Source: Phytophthora hibernalis
Taxonomy: Eukaryota > Oomycota > Peronosporomycetes > Peronosporales > Peronosporaceae
Direction: 5' to 3'
Length of the DNA stretch: 64,000 nucleotides
NCBI GenBank assembly: GCA_012656075.1
Contig: JAAKBF010000054.1
Coordinates: 62,001-126,000, forward strand
Below are positions 1 to 11,071 of this stretch, piece by piece (position 1 is the first letter of the stretch; every line of letters starts with the position of its first letter). Position numbers and translations under genes: made by a program. A model generated the notes under the pieces. It worked only from the letters and a program-made list of their open reading frames with translations. It was not told where the DNA came from and did not search any database.

Positions 1-1958
1 ATGCGTTGGCGGCGAAAGCGGGAATTTGAGCGTGGATGAAGCCGCTGCCATTCGTAACGAGAATGAGCAGTCGCTGTTTGGCGTGCAGCTGAAGTTTGCG
101 AACGCCGACAAGGAGATGAAGCGCATTTTTGGCGTGCGTAGAGGCTTTGGTTTGGGGTTTTCTGTTGTTGTTGTGTGGGTTGACGTGGTTGCGTGTGTGG
201 TTGACGAGTGCAGGTTAAGGAAGGCGGTAGCAATGGCAGAAAGCGTGGCGACCCTCGGTACGCAAGACAACCAGTACCTCGGAAGTTTGTCATTGCACGA
301 AGCTGATAGAAATGTGCTGGAACGATTGCAGGAGTGCCGCTAGAGTGACGACCAAAAAGGTGATGATGGTGTCGCCTTTGGATGAGTGGCCGCGTCCGCC
401 CACCTTTGTCGGAGGTGGCATCCGCTGGACACGTTCCAACAAGCCCAAAGGTGCTGGTTGGAACAGCCTGTGTCACTACTTCGAGATCACGTGGTCAATC
501 GCTTACAAGAAGGTTCGACCACATTTCAGTCTGTTGTGTGTTTCATGATGACTAATGCATTGTGTTGTTCATTGCCAGCTGCAAGAAGAGTTTGAGCTTC
601 TCCAGCGTACACACGACCCGAATCTCATTGCGCATTTCTTGCAGCGCTATCCGTACCACATTGACGCGCTGCTCACGATGAGCGAGGTTTTCCAGCACCA
701 CGGCCAAATGGACCATGCGTCGGACAGCATAAAAAAATGCATGTACGTCCTAGAGCTGGCCTGGGCAGACCAGTTCGATGTCTCCAAGGGAAACTGCCGC
801 ATGGACATCCTGACAGAGCACAATGGTGGCTTCTTCAAGGCTCTGTTCTTGCTGATGAAACAAGTGGGGCGACGCGGATGCATGCGTAGTGCCTTCGAAA
901 CAGCCAAGCTACTGCTCAGCCTGGATCCGCAGGGTGACCCGATGAATGTGCTTTTGGCGATCGATTACTACGCGTTGACATCTCGCCAATGCCAGTTCAT
1001 TATCGACTTGTTCGACTCGAAGACGCCGGCAGTGGATCGATTTGCGAGCAGTGATTCAAGTTCGAAGATGAAGGCTAGCAAGAAGAGCACATCTGACGCG
1101 ATTGCTGCATTGCCGAACTTGCAGTTCTCGCTGGCTTTAGCCCAGTACGCACAACTCGTGATGGGTCCCACCTTCCACCGACTAACGTACTGTCATTTTC
1201 GTATTGTGTCCCAGCTTCTTCTTAGGAAACGAGACCGAGGCTAAGGATCTGCTGGCAGCAGCATTGCTGATGTTCCCGACGATCCTCAAGCCGCTCCTGG
1301 AGAAAATCGCTGCCAACCCGTCCTCATGTGAGTTGGTTTGTTGTGGTATTGCTGTAACTCCCGTGTCTAACCGCGTCTTTTGTTCCTGATAACAGCTTCG
1401 TGGCAGCCCATCCTGTCGAGTCGCGTGTTTGTCAACGCTCGTAGTGTCGACGGAGAGCAAAGCGTGCTTCAGCACTTGCTCGACATTTACGTCACGAGGA
1501 ACCACTCGATCTGGAAAGTGAACGACACACAAACTTTCCTCCTTCGTAGTGCACAGCACGCTCGCCTCGCCTGCTCTGGTATCTGCGAACCCTCAAGTGC
1601 TGGAGTTGCCAGCGAACCTGCACAAGTATCTTCGCGCCGTCTCAGCTGGTACTGTACGCACCACCGGAATGGTGATACAGTGGTGATACAGTGAGGACCC
1701 TAGCTGACCTTTTTGTTGTTATGGCTAGACTACTCGGACGAGATCACGACTTTGCCTGCGGATCATCCGATGCTGCAGCCGCCACAGCTCCAGAATGGAC
1801 AACCGCTGAACGCTGAGGCACTTGCAGCACTTGCACAGGCCCAAGAGGAGATTGAGGCGGGCAATCTGCCGGCCGATGCCAACCCGCTGCTGTTGTTCCT
1901 ACAGACACTACTACCGTGGAACCACGTGCAAGGTGCAGGTCAGCAGCCACCGCAGTGA
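1..1958 (+). CDS. TCF25: TCF25/Rqc1-family protein, 5' end outside window
   Basis: This belongs to the Tcf25 family (yeast Rqc1), which acts in the ribosome-associated quality control complex that marks stalled nascent chains for degradation. The match runs over the whole family core: the motif EMKRIFG, then YPYHIDALLTMSEV, a helical region with LLSLDPQGDP, then LLAAALLMFPTILKPLLE and a C-terminal NPLLLFLQTLLPW before the stop. I read exons at about 1-133, 214-257, 332-512, 579-1158, 1215-1327 and 1396-1670, and a last one from about 1728. The introns are 50-80 bases with GT-AG ends and join in phase. The start codon lies before the window. Near 1565 the frame must change once to keep the family match (ending LPANLHKYLRAV), probably by loss of two bases. 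Family assignment is firm; exon edges near 1160 and 1670-1728 are approximate. Confidence 0.88.
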
Positions 1959-2340
1959 GCTTTGGACATCGTTTACGCGCTTGATGCAGCCATTTGACAT
2001 GCAACACCAGCATACACTTGTCGCGTGGCTTCAATGCAGGCATAATCATCGGATTTTGTGTCGAAAAGGGTCGTTGCTCATTGAGTGCTACCTCATTGCT
2101 CACTCTGAGTAACTTTCTCATTGTGCACGCACTTTTGCATCTGATTAGCCAATGTCTTCAAGGTCCTCTTCTTGAAAAGCAAGTCTTGTCAGGTTGATTC
2201 TTGGCCGGATTTTGGTCCATATGTTGCGCTAACGTTGCGCCAATTGTGTACCCATCACTTTGGATATCTGTAATTTCTGTGATTTCCTCCCTCACTCGAG
2301 ATTCCGGCCCGTACTCCGCTGACCTCCTTCCTTCGCCAGC
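1959..2340. other. Intergenic: TCF25 3' UTR and kinase promoter
   Basis: There is no convincing gene here. The stretch lies between two genes in the same direction and is pyrimidine-rich just before the kinase start (2270-2340). It probably holds the TCF25 3' end and the kinase promoter and leader. Confidence 0.5.
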
Positions 2341-4134
2341 ATGGGCAACAGCAGCAGTAGCAACGCCGGCGGCAACGTTAGGCCGCACGGCAAGCGCAAC
2401 AACGCGTCGCACCGCCGCGCGCAGCAGCAGAAGCAGGCGCAACCCGTCGCCCCATCCACGACCGCAACCACAGCCGCCCCCTACCGCCGGCCGCACCCGC
2501 CGCCGTACGCCGCAACCCGCAGACCCGCGAGCGTAAAGCGTTCAAGGAGCTGGTAAGAGTGATGGTCTCTTCATTTGGTACTGTATTTAGACTAACGGAG
2601 TGATTGTTTTCGGTAGATCACGGGCGAACTACGCGACGTGAACGACTTGTATGACATTGAGAAGAAGGAGCTGGGCCACGGCCACTACGGTACTGTACGT
2701 GTGGGTGTGAGCAAGGCCACGGGCGAGAAGGTGGCTATTAAGACCATCCCCAAGGCTAAAGTCAGTCGGCCGGAGACCATGAGACGCGAGATCAACATCC
2801 TCAAGGTATTGTAGTTGTCACATTGTGTAGCAATGCTACAACGTAGATACTGACAAATTTAATGGTGTGCAGACGCTGGACCACCCCAACATCATCAAGC
2901 TCTACGACGTGTGCGAGGGCAACCGCCACTTGCACCTGGTCACGGAACTCTGCACGGGCGGAGAGCTCTTCGACCGCATCATTGCGCGCGGCCACTACAG
3001 CGAGGCTGATGCCGCTGTACTGGTGCGCAACATCTGCGACGCCGTCAAGCACTGCCACGACCGCGACATCTGCCACCGCGACCTCAAGCCCGAGAACTTC
3101 CTGTTCGCCACCAAGGCGGAAGATGCCGAGCTCAAGGTCATTGACTTTGGCCTTTCCCGCATGGACGACGGACTCAGCGCCGGTGTGATGACCACGCGTG
3201 TGGGAACACCCTACTACATCGCCCCCGAGGTGCTGGGCCGCCACTACGACAAGTCGTGCGACCTGTGGAGCATTGGCGTCATTATGTACATCTTGCTGTG
3301 CGGATACCCGCCGTTCTACGGCGACACGGACCCGGAGATTTTCGCCTCGGTGCGTGCTGGTCGCTATGACTTTGACTCGCCCGAATGGACCAATGTGAGC
3401 AACGAGGCGAAGGACCTCATTAGCCACCTGCTGCTGGTAGACGCGTCGAAGCGTCTGACAGCTGAAGAGGTGCTGCGCCACCCGTGGATCTCTGGCTCGG
3501 CGCCGAGATCGAGCATGACGCTGAACCCGAACATCTTTTCGAGTCTGAAGCGCTTTACTGGCAACAACAAGCTCAAGAAGGCGGCTCTTGGCGTGATTGC
3601 CGATTTGGCCACGGAGGAGAGATTGCGGAGCTCAAGAACCAGTTTATGGCGATTGATTCGGATGGCAACGGTGTCATCACGGTGTCCGAGTTGGCGGAGG
3701 CGCTGCGTGACACTGGTCTCGGAATGATTGAGGAGGAAGTGCTGGAGCTCGTGAAGGGCATCGATATCGACGGCGATGGACTTGTCGACTACCCCGAATT
3801 CTTGGCGGCCACCATGAAGCGGAACCTGGCCAACCAGGAGGAGCACCTCATCAACGCATTTAATTATTTCGACACCACGGGCGCGGGCCAGATTACTAAG
3901 GCCGACCTCGTGCAATTCATGGGAAGCGAGGAGCAGGCGCAGGAAGTCATCAACGACGTGGATGCTAACGGCGACGGTGTCATCAGCTTTGAGGAGTTCG
4001 TGACGATGATGAACCGCAAGGGATACGGTGACGACTCGGAAATGGACAGCTCGGACGACAATAGCTTCCTTTCAACGGCGGCACAGTTCAACAGCGGCAA
4101 TGTCCGGTCCCCCATCAAGGAGACTGAGTTGTAG
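2341..4134 (+). CDS. Calcium-dependent protein kinase (CDPK), four EF-hands
   Basis: Serine/threonine kinase directly activated by calcium. The N-terminus MGNSSSSN fits an N-myristoylation signal, so membrane attachment is likely, followed by a low-complexity linker. The kinase domain shows GHGHYGTV (glycine loop), AIKT (catalytic lysine), HRDLKPEN, DFG and APE. A junction segment leads to four EF-hand loops: DSDGNGVITVSE, DIDGDGLVDYPE, DTTGAGQITKAD and DANGDGVISFEE. Three exons: 2341-2552, 2617-2805 and 2873-4134. Two frame breaks must be crossed. One lies in the N-terminal linker, most simply in the CCCCC run near 2480. The other, near 3611-3622, separates kinase and EF-hand frames within GGAGGAGAG and is explained by one missing base. 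The order kinase then calmodulin-like domain is that of plant and apicomplexan CDPKs. Function is sure; the exact linker sequence is not. Confidence 0.93.
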
Positions 4135-4407
4135 GCAGCTACAGTGACCAGGCAGACATATACGTGGTACACCTACAAATTACTTCGGGAGAAGATACAG
4201 ACTGAGGCTGCAACATCAGAAAAGAAAAATCGCCCTGTTGGGCATCGTTTTGTATTCGTGAACTTGTTTAAATTAAGTTGGTGCGCGAAAATGATAGGCG
4301 ACATTTGGGTATAATTTGTGGCGCGCTTTTGGGGAAGCAGCCAAGCGCGTAAATTGTTAGACGAAGTTGCTACTTTGCTATGCGGAATTCTGTACTGATA
4401 ACTATGT
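4135..4407. other. Intergenic between kinase and transposon relic
   Basis: No coding potential is evident. It probably contains the kinase 3' UTR and the left end of the Tc1/mariner relic. I searched for terminal inverted repeats against 5480-5600 and found only weak, unconvincing similarity. Confidence 0.4.
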
Positions 4408-5480
4408 TTGTTGTCTGTAGGCAAACCTCTCACAGACATCGAGAAGGAGCAGATTGTGGCCTACCAAAAAGTTAAGCAGTCGATAAACGTTATTGCTACG
4501 CGCGTACGGCGCTCACAGAATGTAGTGCACAACTTTTTGAGTGGGAGATCCCGAAAGTTGTCCAAGACAGGGGTGAGTGCTCGCTCTTTGAAAGACTCGC
4601 TCAGCTACTGATCTCCGTGCGCAGAGTGCAGGAGGTTCTACATAACTTGGAGAAAGTGGTTTACAAGAAGCCGCTAGAGGGTTGCCCAGAACTTAATGCC
4701 GATCAAGTCGCTGCCAGGTTGAAGTGGGTGATGCAGTACGTGGAGCACGGGTCGAAGTGGAATGCCGTTGTGTTCTCGGATGAGAAAAGTTTAATTTGGA
4801 TGGCCCCGACGGGAACAGCTACTATTGTGTTGCAAATATGGTTTCTTACTGCTCAAGACACCGCCAACAACTCGCTACATGTACTGCCTGGTCGGAGTCC
4901 ATCATCAAAGTCCTCCGCCCGATCCTACAACTACGTTTCCTCCAACCGCGAAGTGGTGCCCTGAGACGTCGGTCTCATTTGGACGGGTGCCACCATATTT
5001 GCAACATATTGGCGTGACCTATGGAAGGAGAAGCAGATCTACTCTAGCAATGCAGCGGAAGAAGTGTATCTGTTTGGGGCGCATTTACCGGTAGTTCAAA
5101 AGGGAAGTCTGAGTTGGCCTTTTCGGAAGATAAGCAGAGCGCAGAAAAATACGTAGTACATCGACACTTTGGACGACTATCTCTTCCTATTTGCACATCT
5201 GCACCATATATGATAGCACCTCCATCCAGACGGCGCGGGTGGCCAAGGTGAGGGACCAAGGCGTACGTGTGATGTGGTGGCCGGCTAACTCCCCGACTTG
5301 AATCCGATGGAAAACTTGTGGGGGATACGAGCAGTGTATGTGAAAGGAGCAGCTTGTGGAGGCTATCAAGAAAGCTTGGGACGCGATTCCGCCGTTGAAC
5401 CCTCGTTGTCTCGATGAAAATACGCTGCCTGGAGGTCTACCGGCTCGACGGCCGCAAGATTAAGTACACAGGCCTGTAGC
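4408..5480 (+). pseudogene. Degraded Tc1/mariner-type transposase
   Basis: The remnant reads in broken frames. It starts with a helix-turn-helix-like segment (PLTDIEKEQIVAYQ), then VVFSDEKS followed in another frame by DGPDGNSYY, then IQTARVAK, and finally NSPDLNPMENLWG near 5290-5325. In Tc1/mariner transposases the SDE motif carries the first catalytic aspartate and NPxEN carries the final glutamate. The middle aspartate region is damaged (a stop next to DST where QDN is expected). The C-terminal end, with GGLPARRP, fades out around 5480. Many stops and missing pieces show it is not a working transposase, even allowing for base-calling errors. It sits between two convergent genes. No terminal repeats or target duplication were found. 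Confidence 0.82.
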
Positions 5481-5636
5481 TTGAATTGGCAATATCACGC
5501 TCATGAGTGGTCACGTTCAACTCGTCGATCGTTTCGCGGCTTGGGTGACCGCAAAACATTTTTTTAATCATTTCCTCGCGAAATGCGTAAGAACAAAAGT
5601 CGAAGGCAACACTGCCATCACTTCGAAGTATGTCTC

Positions 5637-8600
5637 CTATTTGCCAACCTTGTTTCGTCGGTTGATGCGATCGTGCCTCTTCTCAGCAGCCAACTTCTGC
5701 GTACGTGCGAGGGCCTCACGCTCAGCACGCTTAGCTTCTTGGGCTGAGGTCATCGCGGACGAACCGTTTCCAAAACGCTGAATTTTAAGTTCTTCCTCGC
5801 GTGCATCCGACCGCATGTCCATGTATTGTGCGAGCTTGTGCTGATAGTGACGGCGCGATGTGGTTGAAAAGTTGCCGAAGACGAGACGCCCAGGGCCTCG
5901 GCGTTTGAACCCCGGCTTTTCTTTTCCCCCTCCTCCAGAATCGGGTTCCGGCGAGCAAGGGTCTTTGTCGTTGGAGAGAAACTGGGAGCATTCAGTAGAA
6001 GCTCGTATAGATTCGTTGCCGAGGACTCCTCGCCAATGTTGCATGGCTTTGACTGTTCAACCACTGCCATTGTCTTCTGATCGTTGGCTGCTTCGCTCTT
6101 AGTTTGAACAACGCGCTGGATTTCCGAAAGGGACGACGCAATATGCTTTTGCGCGATACACTCGCACGACCAACGAGCAGCAACTGTAGTCGTGGCACAC
6201 GAGCACCTGAAGCTGTCAGGTCGCACGAGATCTGAACCTCCACCTCGTCCAGAATGTGGAATGCAGCGGCCTTATCGTCAGGCGCCACGACCTCAAGGGT
6301 TTCGCATTTGGTATCATCCAACACAAGCTGCGCTTGAGGGATTCTGCGGATACACTCGGCTCCAGCAAAGGCCCCCGTAGCCGGGTCGGTGTCCACAATA
6401 CGTACGCGAAGCAGTAGCGGGTCCATTTGCACGACGCCGCTCTTGTCGCGCAAATACACAGGTGCACGCAAATCGTACTTAGGTACGTACACGATAAAAC
6501 CGTTTTGCTTGAGCGCTGTGATGATGGCCGGCACTTTCACGGTGTGGCTGCTGAAATATAGGGCCAAGAACAGGTCGTCACAGGCGTGTGCCGCTAGCTT
6601 TGCTTGTCTGTTCTTCTTGTTGAGGTGTCGTGCTAGTGGAACCAACTCTTCTGGCGGGAAAAGATTATCTGCGTTCATCATGGCCTCATCAATCACTGCA
6701 GTGACCACTTTAGGCTGCGGGGCCGTGGTGACTTGCAGCTGGCTATCCACCGACGATATGAGATCATCAAGAAAGTCCTCATCATCTTCAGTCTCCAACA
6801 CGGATGGGGCAAGTGTCTTGGGAAGTACCAACGGTGTTGATGTGCTTGTCGGGGGTGGTGGTAATGGCGAGCCACGACTTGGATTTGGAACCGCAATCGA
6901 TGCTAAGAGCTGGCGGTGCACGATGACGTCGGCGTAACGACGGATCGGCGAAGTAAAGTGAGTATAATACTGCAGGCCCAAGCCGTAGTGTGCAAACCGC
7001 GTAACGTCGCCGTTTGCAGCTGCTGCATCTCCTGCTGCTACTGCCCCCGAGCTCACATATTCGGCCTCAGTCATCACACGCACCGCAAGCGACTTTAACA
7101 GTGACATTGTTTTGTTGTCCATTCGTCCTGAGCGCTCTGCTGCTGCTAGTGACTGCTGCAGCGTAAAGTTGTTGGTAGCGTCAATAACCACGTCTCGTGT
7201 TTTTGCAAGCTGAACAAGTTGTGCAAAGCGATCTCCAGATGGAGGCGGGTGACGACGTAGCAATGCGTGTGTGGGGAATCGCTCCATAAGTTTCCGCGCC
7301 ACAGTCGAATTCGCAAAAATCATAAGCTCGGCAATTGTGCCATGAATCTCCAAACTCTCTTTCACTGTGATCTCCACGTCCTCTTGACCCAGCTCTGAGA
7401 CGTTCAAGGAAAAACGCACCTCCTCCTGCTTCGATAGATCTAAACCACCTTGCGACCCACGCGTACGGCCAAGCCGGCGACCCACATCGGTAAGTATGCG
7501 GAGGTCTTCACGAATATGCGTTTGAAGACCCAGAGGAATACGCCCTCCAGCTACACCTTCGACGTGTTCGCTTGGTGGGGGTTGTGATCTTGCCGAGACT
7601 CGCTGCGGTGCATCATCAGTGTCTGCGTTAACCCCTGGAGCATGCGATGCGCTTGTTCATAAGTCATTGATGAACACGAGCGAATGATCGTGCGCCCAAA
7701 CCAAGTTGAATTCTCCACGACGTCATAAGTCTCTCCATCCAGCTCACACATCACGCTTACTGCGAAACGATCTCGGTTCTCATGAAGAGAGCACAAATCG
7801 GCACTAAGCACGGAAGGCAGCATATCAAGTCGTTGCCCAACCAAATAAACCGTTGTACTCCGACGTCTACCTTCTAGATCCAATGCAGACTCGTGCTCAA
7901 CGAAGTATGACACATCGGCGATGTGCACACCAAGCTCCACATTGCCATTAGGTAGGCGTCGAATTGACATGGCATCGTCAATATCTTGGCAGCCGTGAGG
8001 ATCTACACTGAAAATGCGGTGTGACTTGCGCAAATCACGACGTCGGGGACCTCATCATCAGGAACTTTCCAGTTTAACAAAGCGCATTTGGCAGGTCTCT
8101 TTGCCGTTGAGCACTCAGCTACACAACCACCTTCGATATCGATCGGACATTCATCGCTGGATGGAAGACACGCTAGTGCAGCTTCACTGAAAGGGGCTTC
8201 TTCCACCTCGTTATCCACGAGCAATGCGCTGAGTTCCGTCTGCAAACTTCCGGGTGCGCCGAGAATCCCAACGTAGTGCCCATTCGGATACGTACTGTCA
8301 ACAGCCCAACTATCGATTACAACCTTGAGGCGTTTGTCCAGCAGCGCATCAATTCGCTGGGACCGCAAACGGACCTTGGGTAGCCGCTGGTCCATCGGTA
8401 CAGCAAGCGCGTAGTCATCACCGGCATTAACAGTAGACGCAATAACGGTGGCTACACGATACCGAGGTGAGCGGCTGATAATGCCCACGACCTGACCTGT
8501 TGGGATCGCACCAGTCTCTTGTTCATCTACCTTCGATTGAACACTTTCGGATTCGTGTTCATGCTCATTTTCGTCTTGCGTGTAGTGTACCAACAAGCGA

Positions 8601-9735
8601 TCACTTTGCGGTGCTCGCCAGTGCGCCTTGGGAAGCATCTCAACAGCCACTCGATCACCATGTACACCACGGTTCATTGCAGCTCGTCCAAAGACAAACA
8701 CCTTCTCAACAGCATGGGGCCCCTCGACCAGCACGTAAGCTTCCATCGGGTTATGCATGCTCACCTCCAGTTTCCCCGCCAGTACTCGAGATGAAGGTTG
8801 TGCTAGCAACTCCTCCAGCTGCGCCAATCTGTAATGTGGTGCAAACTCCGATTGCAATCCCACAACGTTGCCATTCTCGTCAGGAAGGCGCTGGGCCTCC
8901 TCATACCTCAGCGCCTCGGCCGTATTGGCCGCAAGCTCCAGCAAAAACGCCGTATCCGCCGAGTGTTTCGGCAATCTCTCAGCCAAAAACGCCTCGCACG
9001 TGACCGCTTGAGCATTCACCGCCGCAATCAACTGCACACTCACCCCCGCGTCGATGTCTCTCGTCATGAACACCAGTCGCGCTTCAGGTGGTAAATGGCC
9101 CTGCGTCGCATACCACTCCATGGTCTTAAGCACCGCTCGGTCGTCCCGAAGTGTCTGCACTTCCTCCATTGAAATCTCCACGAAGGTGTCCATATGATGC
9201 TGATCTGGGAACAAATAGACACTAACTCCATCTATGCGTTGATCTTCGTCTCGGAAGAACTTCTTGAGTCTAGAAGCATCTCGACTTGGAGCCAGTCGTA
9301 GAGCGGCTTGCAGCACACTCTCCAATACCAAAGACGAGGTGCTGCTCTACAGAATAGCGCTTGTTCTTCTAGCAGCTCCATACACTGCAACAGACTGAAA
9401 GCGTCCGGAACCACGTATTCGCCCTCGTTGACCCTCGGAAGCACTCGAACTGGAGCCAAAGCACGCGCCTGACGACATGCAGCACACGAATTCACTCCAC
9501 AGTGCACGTCTCGACGCAAATAGCGCTCCTGGGCCTTCAACGCGCCCGGTTTGCGCCGTCGACTGCGCTCCACGAAGCTCGCGTCCGTGCGCACCGCCTC
9601 CCAGCGCGGGGCCCCGTGCTGCCGCAGCCCTACGCGCAGCTGTCGAGCCTCCTCTTCGTCATGTTGCTGCTGCAGTACTCGCGCGCGTAGACGGCGAGCC
9701 TCCTCCTGCTCCTGGAGCTGCCATGGCGTCGCCAT
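5637..9735 (-). CDS. DIS3L: DIS3/DIS3L-like RNB exoribonuclease
   Basis: This is a 3'-5' exoribonuclease of the RNase II/RNB family, in eukaryotes the catalytic partner of the exosome. Starting at 9735 the protein shows a DIS3-type cysteine motif (RYLRRDVHCGVNSCAAC), a PIN-like region, cold-shock domains, then the RNB core SVDPHGCQDIDDAMS with its aspartate cluster, HIADVSYFVEH, LPSVLSADLCSL, HYTHFTSPIRRYAD-type motif (YYTHFTSPIRRYAD), and a C-terminal S1 domain. The RNB segment resembles human DIS3L more than DIS3. Three of the four PIN carboxylates have counterparts (YVVPD, RDDRAV, MTRD); the glutamate position reads LQAA. Five one-base losses break the frame, near 9342, 8045, 7642, 6195 and 5945, the first three in TTT, CCCC and GGGG runs. 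The tail after the S1 domain, ending RRNKVGK, is poorly conserved and uncertain. Confidence 0.88.
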
Positions 9736-9855
9736 CTTGAGATTAATACCTTTTGACGAATGAGAGGAGAGTAACCATGTCGGAGTAACCCAAATCTGCG
9801 ACGTGTGAGCGTTAAAGTTACAGACTGAAATTGGATTCATTAACGTGTGAGTGTT

Positions 9856-10928
9856 TTACATGTTAACACTAAAAGTTACAGAGTTTTCCCAGTGTGTGTG
9901 GTGTTCGTAGAGTTTCGAGATGACGTTGGCGGAGATGCCTGGTACTTTGTTCAGATCGTCGAGCTGTACAAATGACGTGCAGTTAGTTGGATGGTCCTCA
10001 GCTGATAAAATGATACGACGTTTTACCTTTTGGTATGGACGCTTTTCGCGTACCAGCTCGGCTCGCTTGCCGCCGATTGCATGCAGCTCGGTAAGCTCTT
10101 TCGTTGAGCCGTTGTTTAGTACAGCCATCAGGTCGCGCTCGAGGACTTGCACCATGTACGTAGCGGTGGGTATTTCTTGAGATGGAAGTTGATCTGCTAC
10201 CGTGGCGCATTCCTGTTCCAGACGCGCGAGTCGTTCGATCAACTTCGCGCTCTTTTGGGGAGAACGTGATTTGCTCGCTTGAAAATGCTGAAAGCTGTTG
10301 CAAGCCGACGTTTCTTCTCGAATGCAATGGCGACTCTGACAAGGTCCTTGGCTAGCAGCTCAGGTTTCTTGTCCACAGAAGCGACCGGTGCTGGCAGGTT
10401 CTGGTTGTGCACAACCAAAATGTCGCGTCGGTTCTCCTTGTCGAGATCAGGATCTCCTGCACACGTTTTCTTGAGCTGTAGGGGTGAAATGTTGGGATCT
10501 TGCGACGATTTCTTCAAAGTGGGCGTTGGCTTTGACGGCACCGGCATCTCTCGGCCATTTTCGAGCACAATCGGGTTCTGGCAAGTTCCGTCCGGCGTAT
10601 GAGGTGCCGGTTTCTTGCGGTCGTTGTTAGCAGTCAAGCGGGGATTCTTGTGCGACGCATTGCTGTGTTTGAGGGCCAGAGACCCACTCGAGGTCGTCTT
10701 GGTTAGGCATCCGTCAATAGTCTTCGATTCGGCCAGCTTTCTCTTACCGCCGACAGCCAAAGGTTTCCTCTTTGCGTCACATCGTTCCCCACCTAAGCTG
10801 CTCTTTTTACTTTGCACGGCCTCCTGCTTCGCTTGCTTCCAGCGCTGTAGTTTCTCCTCTATCGTCAGCTTCATCTGGCGTTGTTTGTCTTGCTCATGCC
10901 GTGATGGAATCAGTCTGGTATCAGACAT
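9856..10928 (-). CDS. Helix-hairpin-helix (KIF22-tail-like) protein
   Basis: The protein begins at 10928 with a basic, low-complexity region rich in lysine, serine and proline, then a helical stretch (IAFEKKRRLATAFSIFKRA). It ends with a ComEA-type helix-hairpin-helix domain: LNNGSTKELTELHAIGGKRA followed by LNKVPGISANVISKLYE. This pattern matches the DNA-binding tail of chromokinesin KIF22/Kid, but no motor domain is present here. An intron of about 55 bases (roughly 9968-10024) joins YQK to LDDLNKV in phase. One base is missing near 10255-10262 in CCCCAAAA; restoring it links the two halves. DNA binding is inferred from the domain; the cellular role is unknown. It lies upstream of the DIS3-like gene on the same strand, 120 bases away. 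Confidence 0.68.
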
Positions 10929-11071
10929 TAATGATCTAATCAGAATATAGTCCGCACCTCAGAATCGCGCAACATTCGTCTTACCGCAACATAACTGAAA
11001 CAGTGGTGCAACCTAACGGTCTGAAGTGTCTCGGCCAGCCAAACGCAATTTGATACCCAAGCAACAGCCTA
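10929..11071. promoter_or_regulatory. Divergent promoter, HhH gene and ZPR1
   Basis: Only 143 bases separate two opposite start codons, so both promoters must share this spacer. I could not assign a core promoter motif with confidence. Confidence 0.5.

Noticed and set aside
4300..5600. Terminal inverted repeats of the Tc1/mariner relic
   Set aside because: The best pairing between 4320-4350 and 5530-5580 has too many mismatches to support.
5637..9735. DIS3-like gene as a pseudogene because five frame breaks interrupt it
   Set aside because: All breaks are losses of one base, three clearly in homopolymers, and the protein is conserved on both sides of each. Neighbouring unrelated genes show the same pattern, so sequence error is more likely.
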